Notes: generated by a model from the letters alone, not told the origin. A DNA stretch of 64,000 nucleotides from Actinophytocola oryzae (GCF_004364325.1 NZ_SOCP01000029.1:1-64000), one strand, 5' to 3'; positions 33,345-41,683 are shown, numbered from the stretch's first letter. Numbers and translations are program-made.

Positions 33345-33459
33345 GCAGGCAGCCCCCACCCTGTCCCGGGGGCACCCCGCCACGCCAGTTTACTCGGTGG
33401 GGGTGACGGGAACAGCAGGTCAGGCCTGGGGTGTGGATGGTTGGTAGGGCTGTGGACAA
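33345..33459 (-). repeat. DnaA-box repeat, copy B
   Basis: In reverse orientation this copy has one perfect DnaA box (TGTGGACAA, 33451-33459) and one degenerate box (TGTGGATGG, 33432-33440), then the core TAAACTGGC and GCCCCC-N10-GGGGGC. It sits between the divergent-looking ends of cobC (5' end) and the AraC gene (3' end). A GTG at 33383 inside the core is in frame with cobC, so the core could contribute an upstream start or promoter to cobC (inference). Confidence 0.82.
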
Positions 33460-33471
33460 CTCGCCCACGAG

Positions 33472-34242
33472 TCAGCGACGCAGGCCGTAGCGTGCCGGGC
33501 CGATGCCGAGCAGTTTCGTGAAGTGGCGGGTCAGGTGCGCCTGGTCGTAGAAGCCGGCCAGTGACGCCGCCTCCGCGGCGGGGCGGCCGGCCAGCAGGTG
33601 TCGGCGGGCCAGCTCCAGGCGGCGGCCCGTGACGTACCGGTGCGGCGGGATCCCGAACTCACGGCTGAACGCGCGGACCAGTGACGCCGGGTGCACGTCG
33701 AGCGTCAACGCCGCGTCGTCCAGGGTCGGGGTCTCGGGGAGGCGGGCGTCCAGCAGGTCGCGGAGGCGGTGGGCGACCGAGGCCCTCGCCGGCGGCGGCG
33801 CCTCACCGGCGGCGAGGTGTTCGCGCAGGCGGTCGCGGATCAGGGCGAAGCGGCTCTGCGCCTCGAGGTCCTCCGTGTGCAGGGACAGGTGCAGCTGGTG
33901 GATGCGGTCTCGCAGCAGCGGGTCCCGCAGTGACGGGTGGTCGACCGCCGCGCCGACGCCGGTCAGGGTGTCGCTCGCCAGGTACAGGACGCGCTTGCGG
34001 AAACCCTCCGGGCTCACCGACCGGCCATCGTGCGGGACGCCCGGTGGCAGCAGCGTGACCTGCGAGCGCAGCGCGCCGTGCTCGTGGCGGTCCAGGTCGT
34101 AGCGCACCATGCCTGCGTCCACGATCAGCAGCGTCCACGCGTCGTGCGTGTGCGACGGGTACGCGTGGGTGGTGAACCGGGCGTGGAACACCTCGTGGAT
34201 GCCGGGCACGTTCGGGCGCCACGCCGTGATCTCGGGGCCCAT
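33472..34242 (-). CDS. AraC family regulator with cupin sensor domain
   Basis: The 256-residue protein has an N-terminal AraC-type cupin (~1-140; HTHDAWTLLIVDAGMVRYDLD, LLPPGVPHDGR) and a C-terminal double helix-turn-helix (~160-256; LDVHPASLVRAFSREFGIPPHRY, AAEAASLAGFYDQAHLTRHF). The start is placed at ATG 34242, where the cupin begins; an in-frame GTG/ATG further upstream would run into the divergent DUF2000 gene. The 49-nt divergent spacing with DUF2000 suggests the regulator controls that gene. The effector is unknown. Confidence 0.87.
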   Translation of the reverse strand: MGPEITAWRPNVPGIHEVFHARFTTHAYPSHTHDAWTLLIVDAGMVRYDLDRHEHGALRSQVTLLPPGVPHDGRSVSPEGFRKRVLYLASDTLTGVGAAVDHPSLRDPLLRDRIHQLHLSLHTEDLEAQSRFALIRDRLREHLAAGEAPPPARASVAHRLRDLLDARLPETPTLDDAALTLDVHPASLVRAFSREFGIPPHRYVTGRRLELARRHLLAGRPAAEAASLAGFYDQAHLTRHFTKLLGIGPARYGLRR

Positions 34243-34291
34243 GGTCAGAAACGTACAAGACCCCGGCGGTCCGTGCGGCGATCCTCGCTTC

Positions 34292-34702
34292 GTGAGCTTC
34301 TCCACCAAGATCGCCGTGGTCGTACGGGACGACCTGCCCGTCTGGCAGCGGCTGAACGTGTGCGCGTTCCTCGTCAGCGGGGTGGCCGGGGCCGTTCCCG
34401 AGCTGCTCGGCGAGGCCTACGAGGACGCCGACGGCACCAAGTACCTCGCGATGTTCGGGCAGCCGGTGCTCGTGTTCGAGGCACCCGCCGAGGTGCTGAC
34501 CTCGGCGCACCGCAGGGCGCTCGACCGGGGCCTGCCGATGTCGGTCTTCACGGCCGACCTGTTCGCCACCGGCAACGACGAGGACAACCGTGCCGCGGTG
34601 CGTGCCGTCCCACGAGATCGGCTCGACCTCGTGGGACTGGCCGTGCACGGGCCGCGCAACGCCGTCGACAAGGTCGTCAAGGGCGCACGCATGCACCCCT
34701 AG
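34292..34702 (+). CDS. DUF2000 family protein
   Basis: The 136-residue protein matches DUF2000: TKIAVVVRDDLPVWQRLNVCAFL at the N terminus, a central FGQPVLVFEA, and DLVGLAVHGPRNAVDKVVKGA at the end. The fold is related to peptidyl-tRNA hydrolase 2, but no activity is known. GTG 34292 is used because the family starts there. It is divergent from the AraC regulator, a pairing I recall as common for DUF2000, and its 3' end abuts the convergent carbonic anhydrase gene. Confidence 0.83.
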   Translation: MSFSTKIAVVVRDDLPVWQRLNVCAFLVSGVAGAVPELLGEAYEDADGTKYLAMFGQPVLVFEAPAEVLTSAHRRALDRGLPMSVFTADLFATGNDEDNRAAVRAVPRDRLDLVGLAVHGPRNAVDKVVKGARMHP

Positions 34703-35427
34703 AGCCTGGTGACCGCGCCGGTCCGCAGCTCGTAGGTCGCCGAGACCACCCGCACCCCGTGGTGGGCGACCGCGTCGCTGACGATGTTGGACCGCTCCTG
34801 CAGGTACTTCGCCGCGCGGCGGGCCTGCTCGGCCACGCAGGCCGCGAGGAACTCGGGCGCGTCCGGGTTCGGCGGCGTGGCCCTGACCGCGGGCTCGATC
34901 GCGCGGACCAGGGTCGAGATGTCGCCGGACACCGCGGTGCCGTGCTGCACGACGTCGATCGTCGCACCCACCGCCCCGCAGCTCTCGTGCCCGAGCACGA
35001 CGACGAGCGGGACGGACAGGTGCTCGACGGCGTACTCGATGCTGCCGATGACCGCCGTGTCGAGGACCTCGCCCGCGGCACGGATGACGAACAGGTCGCC
35101 GAGCCCCTCGTCGAACACCAGCTCAGGTGACACCCGAGAGTCGGCGCAGCCGAGAACTACGGCGAACGGGTGTTGTCCTGCCACCAAGGACTGACGCCAG
35201 TCGAGGGACTCGTGCGGGTGTCGCTGTTCACCTGCGACGAAGCGGGCGTTGCCTGCGAGCAGCTTCCGCAGCGCCTGGTCCGCGGTGAGGGGCGTGGCCT
35301 GGGGATCGTTGGTACGACGGCCAGGGGTGGCCGCTGCCGGGGCGGCGCCCGCGGCAAGGGCGGCGACCCCTGCCGAAGCGCCGAGCAGGGAGCGCCGGGA
35401 CAGCTCGACGCGATCAGTGTTGGTCAC
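34699..35427 (-). CDS. Tat-exported beta-type carbonic anhydrase
   Basis: The 242-residue enzyme has the beta-carbonic anhydrase zinc ligands Cys94 (GCADSRVS), His147 and Cys150 (GHESCGAV), with the Asp96/Arg98 dyad. The N terminus is a twin-arginine signal (SRRSLLG, residues 10-16) followed by an Ala-rich hydrophobic stretch to ~34, so the folded zinc enzyme is predicted to be exported by the Tat pathway. Most beta-class enzymes are cytoplasmic, which makes this location noteworthy. Start is GTG 35427. It converts CO2 and bicarbonate, presumably near the envelope. Confidence 0.92.
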   Translation of the reverse strand: MTNTDRVELSRRSLLGASAGVAALAAGAAPAAATPGRRTNDPQATPLTADQALRKLLAGNARFVAGEQRHPHESLDWRQSLVAGQHPFAVVLGCADSRVSPELVFDEGLGDLFVIRAAGEVLDTAVIGSIEYAVEHLSVPLVVVLGHESCGAVGATIDVVQHGTAVSGDISTLVRAIEPAVRATPPNPDAPEFLAACVAEQARRAAKYLQERSNIVSDAVAHHGVRVVSATYELRTGAVTRL

Positions 35428-35443
35428 GCAGCGACACTATGAC

Positions 35444-35457
35444 CACTCGATCGAGTG
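35444..35457. promoter_or_regulatory. Perfect palindrome upstream of carbonic anhydrase
   Basis: CACTCGATCGAGTG is a 14-bp perfect palindrome, 17-30 nt upstream of the carbonic anhydrase GTG. It covers the likely -10/-35 area and so is an operator candidate. No regulator is assigned. Confidence 0.4.
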
Positions 35458-35473
35458 AAACCCGTGATTACGT

Positions 35474-35761
35474 TCACAGACGGTCGGGCAGGAGCACTGG
35501 GACCTGCCCGGCGGCATGGCCGAGGCCAACGAACCACCCCGTACCGCCGCCGAGCGTGAGCTGCGGGAGGAGCTGGGGTTGGTCATCACCGCTGGTCGGC
35601 TCCTGGTGGTGGGCTGGGACGGGCCGCACGGGCCGTGGGACGACCAGCTGGTGTTCGTGTTCGACGCGGGTGTGGTCACCGCCGAGCAGGTCGCCGCCGG
35701 GCACCACCGACTACGGGGAACGAACCCGCTCCTGACACACGGCGTACGGAACACTGGTCGC
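35474..35761 (+). pseudogene. Remnant of a Nudix hydrolase gene
   Basis: In the frame of the downstream phosphatase, positions ~35491-35584 encode HWDLPGG, then a complete Nudix box (G-x5-E-x7-RELREELGL), followed by ~40 more Nudix-like residues (VVGWDGPHGPWDDQLVFVFDAG). An in-frame TGA lies just upstream (near 35470), so the ~50 N-terminal residues of the fold are missing. The C-terminal part is lost too, since the frame runs straight into ptpA. The catalytic box without the rest of the fold suggests a decayed gene. A fusion start at ATG 35516 would begin inside the box and is unlikely to be functional. Confidence 0.65.
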
Positions 35762-36253
35762 ATGGTCGACGCCCCCTCCCCCGCCGATGAGACCGCCGAA
35801 TCCCTCCATGTCTGCTTCGTCTGCACCGGCAACATCTGTCGTTCCCCGATCGCGGCGTTGGTGTTCTCGGCGTGGCTGGCACGGGAGGGGCTGGCCGATC
35901 GCGTGCGGGTGACCAGTGCGGGGACCGGGCCGTGGCACGCGGGTGAGGCCGCCGACCCGAGGGCGCGGCGCGTGCTCGCGGCGCACGACTACCCCACCGA
36001 CCACGTGGCCGCCCAGGTCTGCGACGACCACCTGTCGGCGGACCTGGTGGTCGCGCTCGACGGCGAGCACCGGGCCGCGCTGCGGCGCCTGAGGGTCGGC
36101 GACGTGCGAATGCTGCGGTCGTTCGACCCGGACGCCGACGGCGACGACGTCGCGGACCCCTACTACGACGACTACGCGGACTTCGAGGAAGTGCTCCGCC
36201 AGGTGGAGGCCGCCATGCCAGGGATGGTCGAGTGGGTGCGCACGCGGATCTGA
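35762..36253 (+). CDS. ptpA: Low-molecular-weight protein tyrosine phosphatase
   Basis: This 163-residue enzyme dephosphorylates phosphotyrosine proteins. The P-loop VCTGNICRSP contains Cys21 and Arg27, and the general-acid Asp lies in VADPYYDDYADF. I place the start at ATG 35762, which gives the usual length and N terminus. The same frame extends upstream into a Nudix remnant, so automated calls may report a longer fusion. It overlaps the kinase-like gene by 22 nt. The order ptpA...SURF1 - cobD matches mycobacteria, with the kinase-like gene inserted. Confidence 0.9.
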   Translation: MVDAPSPADETAESLHVCFVCTGNICRSPIAALVFSAWLAREGLADRVRVTSAGTGPWHAGEAADPRARRVLAAHDYPTDHVAAQVCDDHLSADLVVALDGEHRAALRRLRVGDVRMLRSFDPDADGDDVADPYYDDYADFEEVLRQVEAAMPGMVEWVRTRI

Positions 36254-37086
36254 CCGCCGAGGCGGCGGTGCGGGCTCTGCTCGGTCGGGATGTGGCCAGG
36301 GTCTCGCCGCTCGGTGGGGCCTACCGGGTCCGGCTCGACGGCGGGACCGAGGTGGTGGCCAAGCGGCACGCGGCGGTCGGCGCTCTGAACGCCGAGGTCG
36401 CGGGCCTGCGATGGTTGAGCCCCGACACCGACGGGTGCCCCCGGGTGCCGGGCGTTCTGGCCTTCGACGACCAGTGGCTCGTCATGGAGGTGGTGCCCGC
36501 CGGACGACCCTCACGTGACACCGCCGAAGGGTTCGGGCGGGAGCTTGCCCGGCTCCACGGGCTCGGGGCCACCGCCCCCGGGAGTGCGCCGCCCGGCGGG
36601 CCCGTGGACGCCTGGATCGGGTTGGCCCCCATGCGGAACGTCCCCGGCACACGTTGGGGTGAGTGGTATGTCGAGCACCGGGTGCTCCCCTACCTCCGGA
36701 AGGCCGTCGACCTGGGCGTTCTGCATGATCCCGCACCCATCGAGGCCGTCTGCGGCCGGATCGGACAGCTTGCCGGGCCCGACGAGCCGCCTGCCCGACT
36801 GCACGGGGACCTGTGGAGCGGGAACGTCCTCTGGAGTGACCGGGTCTGGCTCATCGACCCAGCCGCGCACGGCGGACACCGGGAGACCGACCTCGCCATG
36901 CTGGCCCTCTTCGGGTGTCCTCACCTCGAGCGGATCCTGTCGGCCTACGACGAGAGTGCGCCGCTCGCCGACGGGTGGCGGGAGCGCGTCGCCCTCCACC
37001 AGCTGTTTCCGCTGCTCGTGCACACCGTGCTGTTCGGCGGCGGGTACGGGGCGCAGGCCGTCGCCTCGGCGCGGTCTCTAGCATGA
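36232..37086 (+). CDS. Fructosamine kinase/aminoglycoside phosphotransferase-fold protein
   Basis: The 284-residue small-molecule kinase has Lys44 (VVAKRH), Glu55, the catalytic HGDLWSGN (His191, Asp193, Asn198), metal-binding Asp209 (IDP) and ETDLAML (219-225), which is the fructosamine-3-kinase variant of the APH fold. That family repairs glycated amines by phosphorylating them. GTG 36232 overlaps ptpA by 22 nt, and the stop overlaps the SURF1-like start (ATGA), so the three genes are translationally coupled. The substrate is inferred from family only. Confidence 0.85.
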   Translation: MGAHADLTAEAAVRALLGRDVARVSPLGGAYRVRLDGGTEVVAKRHAAVGALNAEVAGLRWLSPDTDGCPRVPGVLAFDDQWLVMEVVPAGRPSRDTAEGFGRELARLHGLGATAPGSAPPGGPVDAWIGLAPMRNVPGTRWGEWYVEHRVLPYLRKAVDLGVLHDPAPIEAVCGRIGQLAGPDEPPARLHGDLWSGNVLWSDRVWLIDPAAHGGHRETDLAMLALFGCPHLERILSAYDESAPLADGWRERVALHQLFPLLVHTVLFGGGYGAQAVASARSLA

Positions 37087-37934
37087 GGGGTGTGCGGCTG
37101 CGGTTCATGCTTCGCCCGGGATGGTTGGCGCTGACGGCGTTGGTGCTGATCTTCGCCGCTGTCTGCTTCACGCTGCTCGCGCCGTGGCAGTTCCGGCGCC
37201 ACGACGAACGGTCCACCACCAACGACGCGATCGGCACCTCGGCCAACGCCTCACCCGTGGCGCTCGACACCGCTCTGCCCGCCGGGCAGGAGCCTGGCGC
37301 CGGGACCGAGTGGCGGACCGTGCGGGTCACTGGTCGCTACCTGGCGGAGGACGAGGTCGTGGCGCGGTTGCGGACCGTGCTCGGGCAGGCCGCCTTCGAG
37401 GTGCTGACGCCCTTCCGGCTCGCCGACGGGTCGGTCGTGCTCGTCGACCGCGGGTACGTGCGACCCGTCCAGGGTGACCAGGCCCTCGCCGTGCCCGACT
37501 TCGCCGCACCGCCCGCGGGCACTGTCACGCTCACCGCGCGGCTTCGAGCCGACGAGCGGGATCCGCGGGACCGGCCCCCGGAGCGGCGGGACGGGCGGTT
37601 GCAGGTCTACGCCGTCGGCGCCGGCGTGGTCACGCACGCCACCGGGCTCGACCTCCGGAGGGGCTACCTGCAGCTCGACGACGACAACCCCGGCGTGCTC
37701 ACCGCGCTGCCGCTGCCGGAGCTGGACTCCGGGCCGTTCCTCTCCTACGCGCTGCAGTGGATCGCGTTCGGGTCCATGGCGCTGCTCGCCCTGCTGTACT
37801 TCACCTGGCGCGAGATCAAACCCGGCGGGGTGCTCGCCGCACCGAAGGCGGAGCGGCCGCGCCGGGTGTCCGTCGCCCGGCAGATCGCCGAGGAAGAGGC
37901 CCGCGAGCAGCAGTCAGCGGCGGCCGCGCAGTAG
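37083..37934 (+). CDS. SURF1 family cytochrome oxidase biogenesis protein
   Basis: The 283-residue protein has the SURF1 layout: a first membrane segment (~15-35, with the PWQFRRHDER motif after it), a large extracytoplasmic domain (WRTVRVTGRYL, VLVDRGYVR) and a second membrane segment near 225-245 preceded by SYALQWIAFG. SURF1 proteins help assemble aa3-type cytochrome c oxidase and deliver heme a. The ATG at 37083 overlaps the kinase-like stop. Its 3' end overlaps the convergent cobD by 21 nt. Confidence 0.92.
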   Translation: MRGVRLRFMLRPGWLALTALVLIFAAVCFTLLAPWQFRRHDERSTTNDAIGTSANASPVALDTALPAGQEPGAGTEWRTVRVTGRYLAEDEVVARLRTVLGQAAFEVLTPFRLADGSVVLVDRGYVRPVQGDQALAVPDFAAPPAGTVTLTARLRADERDPRDRPPERRDGRLQVYAVGAGVVTHATGLDLRRGYLQLDDDNPGVLTALPLPELDSGPFLSYALQWIAFGSMALLALLYFTWREIKPGGVLAAPKAERPRRVSVARQIAEEEAREQQSAAAAQ

Positions 37935-38855
37935 CGCCACCAGTGCGGCCAGTGCCGTCGTCAGGCTGCCGACCACCCTGGACAGCTCGACCGCGCGTGT
38001 GACGTGACCCGAGTCCGGGGTCCGGCCCTCGCCCAGGATCGGGCGCTCCTCCACGCCGTGGTCGTACACCGTCCGGCCGCCCAGGCGGACCTCCAGCGCA
38101 CCCGCGAACGCCGCCTCGACACGGCCCGCGTTCGGGCTCGGGTGTGCGGCCGCGTCGCGGTGCCACGACTGCCACGCGCCCCGCCACGAGCCGCCGACCA
38201 CCGGCGCGCCCGCCACGGTCAGCGCCGCGGCCACGCGAGCCGGGACCAGGTTCAGCAGGTCGTCCAGCCGCGCCGACGCCCAGCCGAACTTTCGGTAACG
38301 CGGCGAGCGGTAGCCGACCATCGCGTCCAGCGTGTTCACCGCGCGGTAGCCCAGCATGCCCGGCACGCCGGCGACCGCACCCCACAGCAGTGGCGCGACC
38401 ACGGCGTCGGAGGTGTTCTCCGCCACCGACTCGACCACCGCCCGCGCGAGGCCCTCGGCGTCCAGGGTGGCGGGGTCGCGGCCACACAGGTGCGGCAGGC
38501 GTTCGCGTGCCGCGGGCAGTTCACCCGCGTCCAGCTCACGGCCGATGGCGGCACCCTCCACGGCGAGCGACCGGCCGCCGACCACGACCCACGTGGCCGC
38601 GGCCGTCGTCAACACCTGGAGGACCGGGTTGCGGCGGCCGACTCGCTCGACCATCACGCCCAGCGCCACCACGCCGCCGCTCAGGACCGCCGCGTGCACC
38701 ACGCCTGCGACCCTGTCGTCGCGGTAGAGCACCCGTTCGACCTTCTCCGCGACCTGACCGAACCCGGCGACCGGGTGCCGTCGTCGCGGGTCGCCGAACG
38801 CCCCGTCCGCGGCCACCCCCAGCAGCAGGCCGACCGCACGTGCCACGCTGACCAA
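37914..38855 (-). CDS. cobD: Adenosylcobinamide-phosphate synthase
   Basis: The 313-residue membrane protein CobD/CbiB attaches the aminopropanol phosphate arm to adenosylcobyric acid. Family motifs seen are DPRRRHPVAGFG near the N terminus, CGRDPATLDAEGLARAVVESVAENTSDAVVAP, YRAVNTLDAMVGY, FGWASARLDDLLN and HPSPNAGRVEAAFAGAL. Four to five hydrophobic segments are present. It uses the product of the CobC-type decarboxylase encoded ~5 kb away, so cobalamin synthesis is represented on both sides of the ptpA block. Confidence 0.94.
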   Translation of the reverse strand: MVSVARAVGLLLGVAADGAFGDPRRRHPVAGFGQVAEKVERVLYRDDRVAGVVHAAVLSGGVVALGVMVERVGRRNPVLQVLTTAAATWVVVGGRSLAVEGAAIGRELDAGELPAARERLPHLCGRDPATLDAEGLARAVVESVAENTSDAVVAPLLWGAVAGVPGMLGYRAVNTLDAMVGYRSPRYRKFGWASARLDDLLNLVPARVAAALTVAGAPVVGGSWRGAWQSWHRDAAAHPSPNAGRVEAAFAGALEVRLGGRTVYDHGVEERPILGEGRTPDSGHVTRAVELSRVVGSLTTALAALVALLRGRR

Positions 38856-38901
38856 GTGTCTTCACCCCGTTCCGTGCGGAGGACACGGTAGCGCTGCTCT
38901 A

Positions 38902-39372
38902 ATGAGGGGCATGTTGCGGGCGCGGCGACGCGGGTTCTTCAAAAGGGTGTACGAGGTCTCCTCCGACGACCAGCCGGTCACCACGCTCGTCGGTGGGCGG
39001 CGGGAGAGCTGCGAGTTCGACATCGCTGGTCAGGGCTACCGCATCGAGCGGGTCAACCGGCGGCAGTTCCGGCTCACCGGGCCGGATGGTGCGGTGGCCA
39101 CGGCCGACCGCAACAGCGGGCGGGAGTGGGCGATCCACGCGAGCAGCGGCAACCTCACCCTGGCGCGGCCGTCGATCTGGCGGTCGAGGTGGGAGGTCCG
39201 GCAGCGCGGCACGGCCAAGGGCGAGATCCGCCAGGACGGCATGTTCACGAAGACGTACTCGGCGGGCGTGCCCACCGATGTCCCGCTTCCGGTGACGGTG
39301 CTCGCGTTCTACGTCGTGCTCGTCCTCTTCGCGCGGGACCAGGCCGCAGCCGCGGCCGCGTCCAGCAGCTAG
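38902..39372 (+). CDS. Uncharacterised protein with C-terminal membrane anchor
   Basis: The 156-residue protein is basic and beta-rich (RRESCEFDIAGQGYRIERV, WRSRWEVRQRG), with one hydrophobic segment near 128-145 and an Ala-rich end. The fold looks like the LURP/tubby-like C-terminal-anchored phospholipid-scramblase-related proteins, but this is a weak impression. It is divergent from cobD and convergent with nudC (4-nt overlap of ends). Confidence 0.65.
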   Translation: MRGMLRARRRGFFKRVYEVSSDDQPVTTLVGGRRESCEFDIAGQGYRIERVNRRQFRLTGPDGAVATADRNSGREWAIHASSGNLTLARPSIWRSRWEVRQRGTAKGEIRQDGMFTKTYSAGVPTDVPLPVTVLAFYVVLVLFARDQAAAAAASSS

Positions 39373-40328
39373 GCCTCCGCCCACCCCTTGATCATCTGGT
39401 AGGCGATCGAGGTCTCGCCGGGGAGCTTCAGGTCCGGCTGTTCCTCCGCGAACGCGGCGAGGACCTCGGCGCGGGTGACCCAGCGGGCCTCCTCGATCTC
39501 GCCGTCCGCCGGGATCAGGGGTGCGTCGCGGTCGACGGCCAGCGCCGTGAAGCCCACCATGATCGAGCGGGGGAACGGCCACGGCTGGCTGCCCAGGTAG
39601 CGGATGGCGTGGACGTCGATGCCCACCTCCTCGCTGATCTCGCGGGCCACGCACGCCTCGAGAGACTCGCCCGCCTCCACGAAACCGGCCAGCACCGAGT
39701 ACCGGCCAGGCGGCCAGATCGGTTGGCGGGCAAGGAGAACCGACGAACCGTTCTCGCCGTCGTCGTCGTGGACCAGGCAGATGACCGCCGGGTCGGTGCG
39801 GGGGTACTCCTCGCGACCGCAGCCCGTGCAGTGCGTGGCCCAGCCCGCGTGCACGCGTTCGACGGGTGCGCCGCAGTTCGCGCAGAAGCTCGCGCGGCGG
39901 TGCCAGCTCGCCAGCGCCACCGCAGTCGTGAACAGGCCCGCCGCGGTGTCCGACAGCAGTGCGCCGGTCGTGCGGAGGTCGTGCCACTCCTCGCCGTCCT
40001 CGGACGTGGCGCCCGTCCACAGCCCCCACGAGCGGTCCGGGGAGCTGACGTTCTCCTCCAGCTCCTCGTCCGAGGTCAGCGCCCAGTAGCCGACACCGTC
40101 CAGCTCGCCGAGCAGCATGGCCTCCGGCGGGAGGTCGCCTGCCGTCGGTCTCGTCGACAGCTCCGACGCGTCCGCGCGTACCGGGGTGCGGCCCTTGCGG
40201 TCCACCAGGACCACCCGGCCCGTCGCCCACAGCTTGGCCAGTCGTGCCGGATCGGTGCGGGCAGGCTCCTCCCGGTCCACAGTGGACCGGGAGAGCCGCG
40301 GCACCGCGGCGAGTTGGAACAAGGTCAC
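39369..40328 (-). CDS. nudC: NAD+ diphosphatase / NADH pyrophosphatase
   Basis: The 319-residue NudC has the N-terminal domain, a zinc ribbon with Cys149, Cys152, Cys167 and Cys170, the Nudix box GFVEAGES...REISEEVG (~215-237), and the diagnostic SQPWPFP (247-253). It cleaves NAD(H) to NMN(H) and AMP and, in other bacteria, removes NAD caps from RNA. GTG 40328 overlaps the upstream peptidase stop (GTGA). Neighbours match mycobacterial Rv3199c and nearby genes. Confidence 0.95.
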   Translation of the reverse strand: MTLFQLAAVPRLSRSTVDREEPARTDPARLAKLWATGRVVLVDRKGRTPVRADASELSTRPTAGDLPPEAMLLGELDGVGYWALTSDEELEENVSSPDRSWGLWTGATSEDGEEWHDLRTTGALLSDTAAGLFTTAVALASWHRRASFCANCGAPVERVHAGWATHCTGCGREEYPRTDPAVICLVHDDDGENGSSVLLARQPIWPPGRYSVLAGFVEAGESLEACVAREISEEVGIDVHAIRYLGSQPWPFPRSIMVGFTALAVDRDAPLIPADGEIEEARWVTRAEVLAAFAEEQPDLKLPGETSIAYQMIKGWAEA

Positions 40329-41683
40329 TCCGCTACGCCACCCAACGACTTCAGCGACCGCAGCTGTGCTGCGTCGCCGACCACCACACCGGTGAACCTG
40401 GTGGGAGAGAAGAACTCCAGCGCCGCCTCGGCGACCTGCTCCCTCGTGACCTCGGCCAGGCGGCCGGGGTGCTCGGCCAGCCACTCGGCACCGAGCCCCA
40501 GCGGGACCAGCGCGGCCAGCTGCGACGCGAGACCGGTCTGCGACGCCGTGGCGATCAACAGCGAGCCGATCGCGTACTGGCGGACGGTCTCGACCTCGTC
40601 GGTCGTCGGCGGGACGACACCGAGGCGGGCGAGCTCGTAACGCATCTCCAGCAGCGCGGGCGCGGTCACCTCGCTGGCCGTGTCCGCGTCCACCAGCAGG
40701 GTCGCGCCGCGCACGGTGAACTCGAGCGACGACCGCGCGTGGTAGGTGTAGCCCTTGTCCTCGCGGATGTTCTCGACCAGCCGGGACGAGAAGAACCCGC
40801 CGTACACCAGGTTGGCAAGCTGCAGCGCCGGGTACTTCGGGTCGGTCCGCGCGATGGCCTGCGCCGACAGCCGCAGCTGCGACTGCACGGCACCCGGGCG
40901 CGGCACGAACAGCACGTCGCCACCGTCCACGGACGGCAGGTCCGGCAGCTCGACCGCGCTCTTGTCCGAGGCCCAGCCCGCCAGCGCGTTGCCGATCTTC
41001 GTGATCGCCTGGCCCGGTTCGACGTCGCCGACGAACACCAGCACCGAGCCGCGCGGCAGCACCGAGCCCTGGTGCATGGCCCGCACCTCGTCGACCGTGA
41101 CCGTGGCGACGTCCGAGGCCTGCGGGGTCTCGCGGGTGAACGGGTGGTCGCCGTAGCGGCGCTGCTGCAAGGCTTCACGGGCGATGACGCTCGGCTGCGA
41201 CCGCGCCACCGCGATCCGCTCCACGAGCCGCGCCCGCTCCCCCTCCACCTCGTTGTCGGGGTAGGAGGCACCGGTCAACGCGTCGGCCAGCACGTCGAGC
41301 AGCGTGTCGAAGCCGCTCGCCAGCGCGTTGCCGCCGATCGAGAGGCGCTCGGGGTCCACGCCCGCGCCCAGCTCGCCGCCGACCAGCGCGAGGTCGGTGT
41401 CCATGGCGACGCGGTCGCGGCGGGCCGTGCCGGTGAGGATCGTCGCGGCGAGCACCTCGGCGATCGCGGCGTGCCTGCGGTCGCTGCCCGCGAACGGGAT
41501 GCGCAGCCGAACCTCGGCCATCGGCACGGTCGGCGAGTGCACGGCGATGACCCGCAAACCGTTGTCCAGCACCGTGTCCACCGACTGCAGCCCGGTCGCC
41601 GAACGCTGCTCACCGAGATCGGGCAGCGGCCGAGGACCCAGCTCGGTGCGGCCGATCTCGGCGGCGGTACGGAACGTCGTCAC
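40325..41683 (-). CDS. M16 family peptidase-like subunit without zinc site
   Basis: The 452-residue protein has the M16 tandem fold (VLDNGLRVIAVHSP, late FFSSRLVENIREDKGYTYHARS), but where the catalytic HxxEH should be it reads GSDRRHAAIAEV, so the zinc site is missing. It follows the HLFEH-containing M16 gene by 130 nt on the same strand. M16B peptidases often work as an active plus an inactive subunit, and this pair fits that model. It overlaps nudC. Confidence 0.88.
   Translation of the reverse strand: MTTFRTAAEIGRTELGPRPLPDLGEQRSATGLQSVDTVLDNGLRVIAVHSPTVPMAEVRLRIPFAGSDRRHAAIAEVLAATILTGTARRDRVAMDTDLALVGGELGAGVDPERLSIGGNALASGFDTLLDVLADALTGASYPDNEVEGERARLVERIAVARSQPSVIAREALQQRRYGDHPFTRETPQASDVATVTVDEVRAMHQGSVLPRGSVLVFVGDVEPGQAITKIGNALAGWASDKSAVELPDLPSVDGGDVLFVPRPGAVQSQLRLSAQAIARTDPKYPALQLANLVYGGFFSSRLVENIREDKGYTYHARSSLEFTVRGATLLVDADTASEVTAPALLEMRYELARLGVVPPTTDEVETVRQYAIGSLLIATASQTGLASQLAALVPLGLGAEWLAEHPGRLAEVTREQVAEAALEFFSPTRFTGVVVGDAAQLRSLKSLGGVAE

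Noticed and set aside
35516..36253. Functional Nudix-phosphatase fusion protein
   Set aside because: The start would lie inside the Nudix box, the fold is incomplete on both sides, and the phosphatase alone has normal length from 35762.
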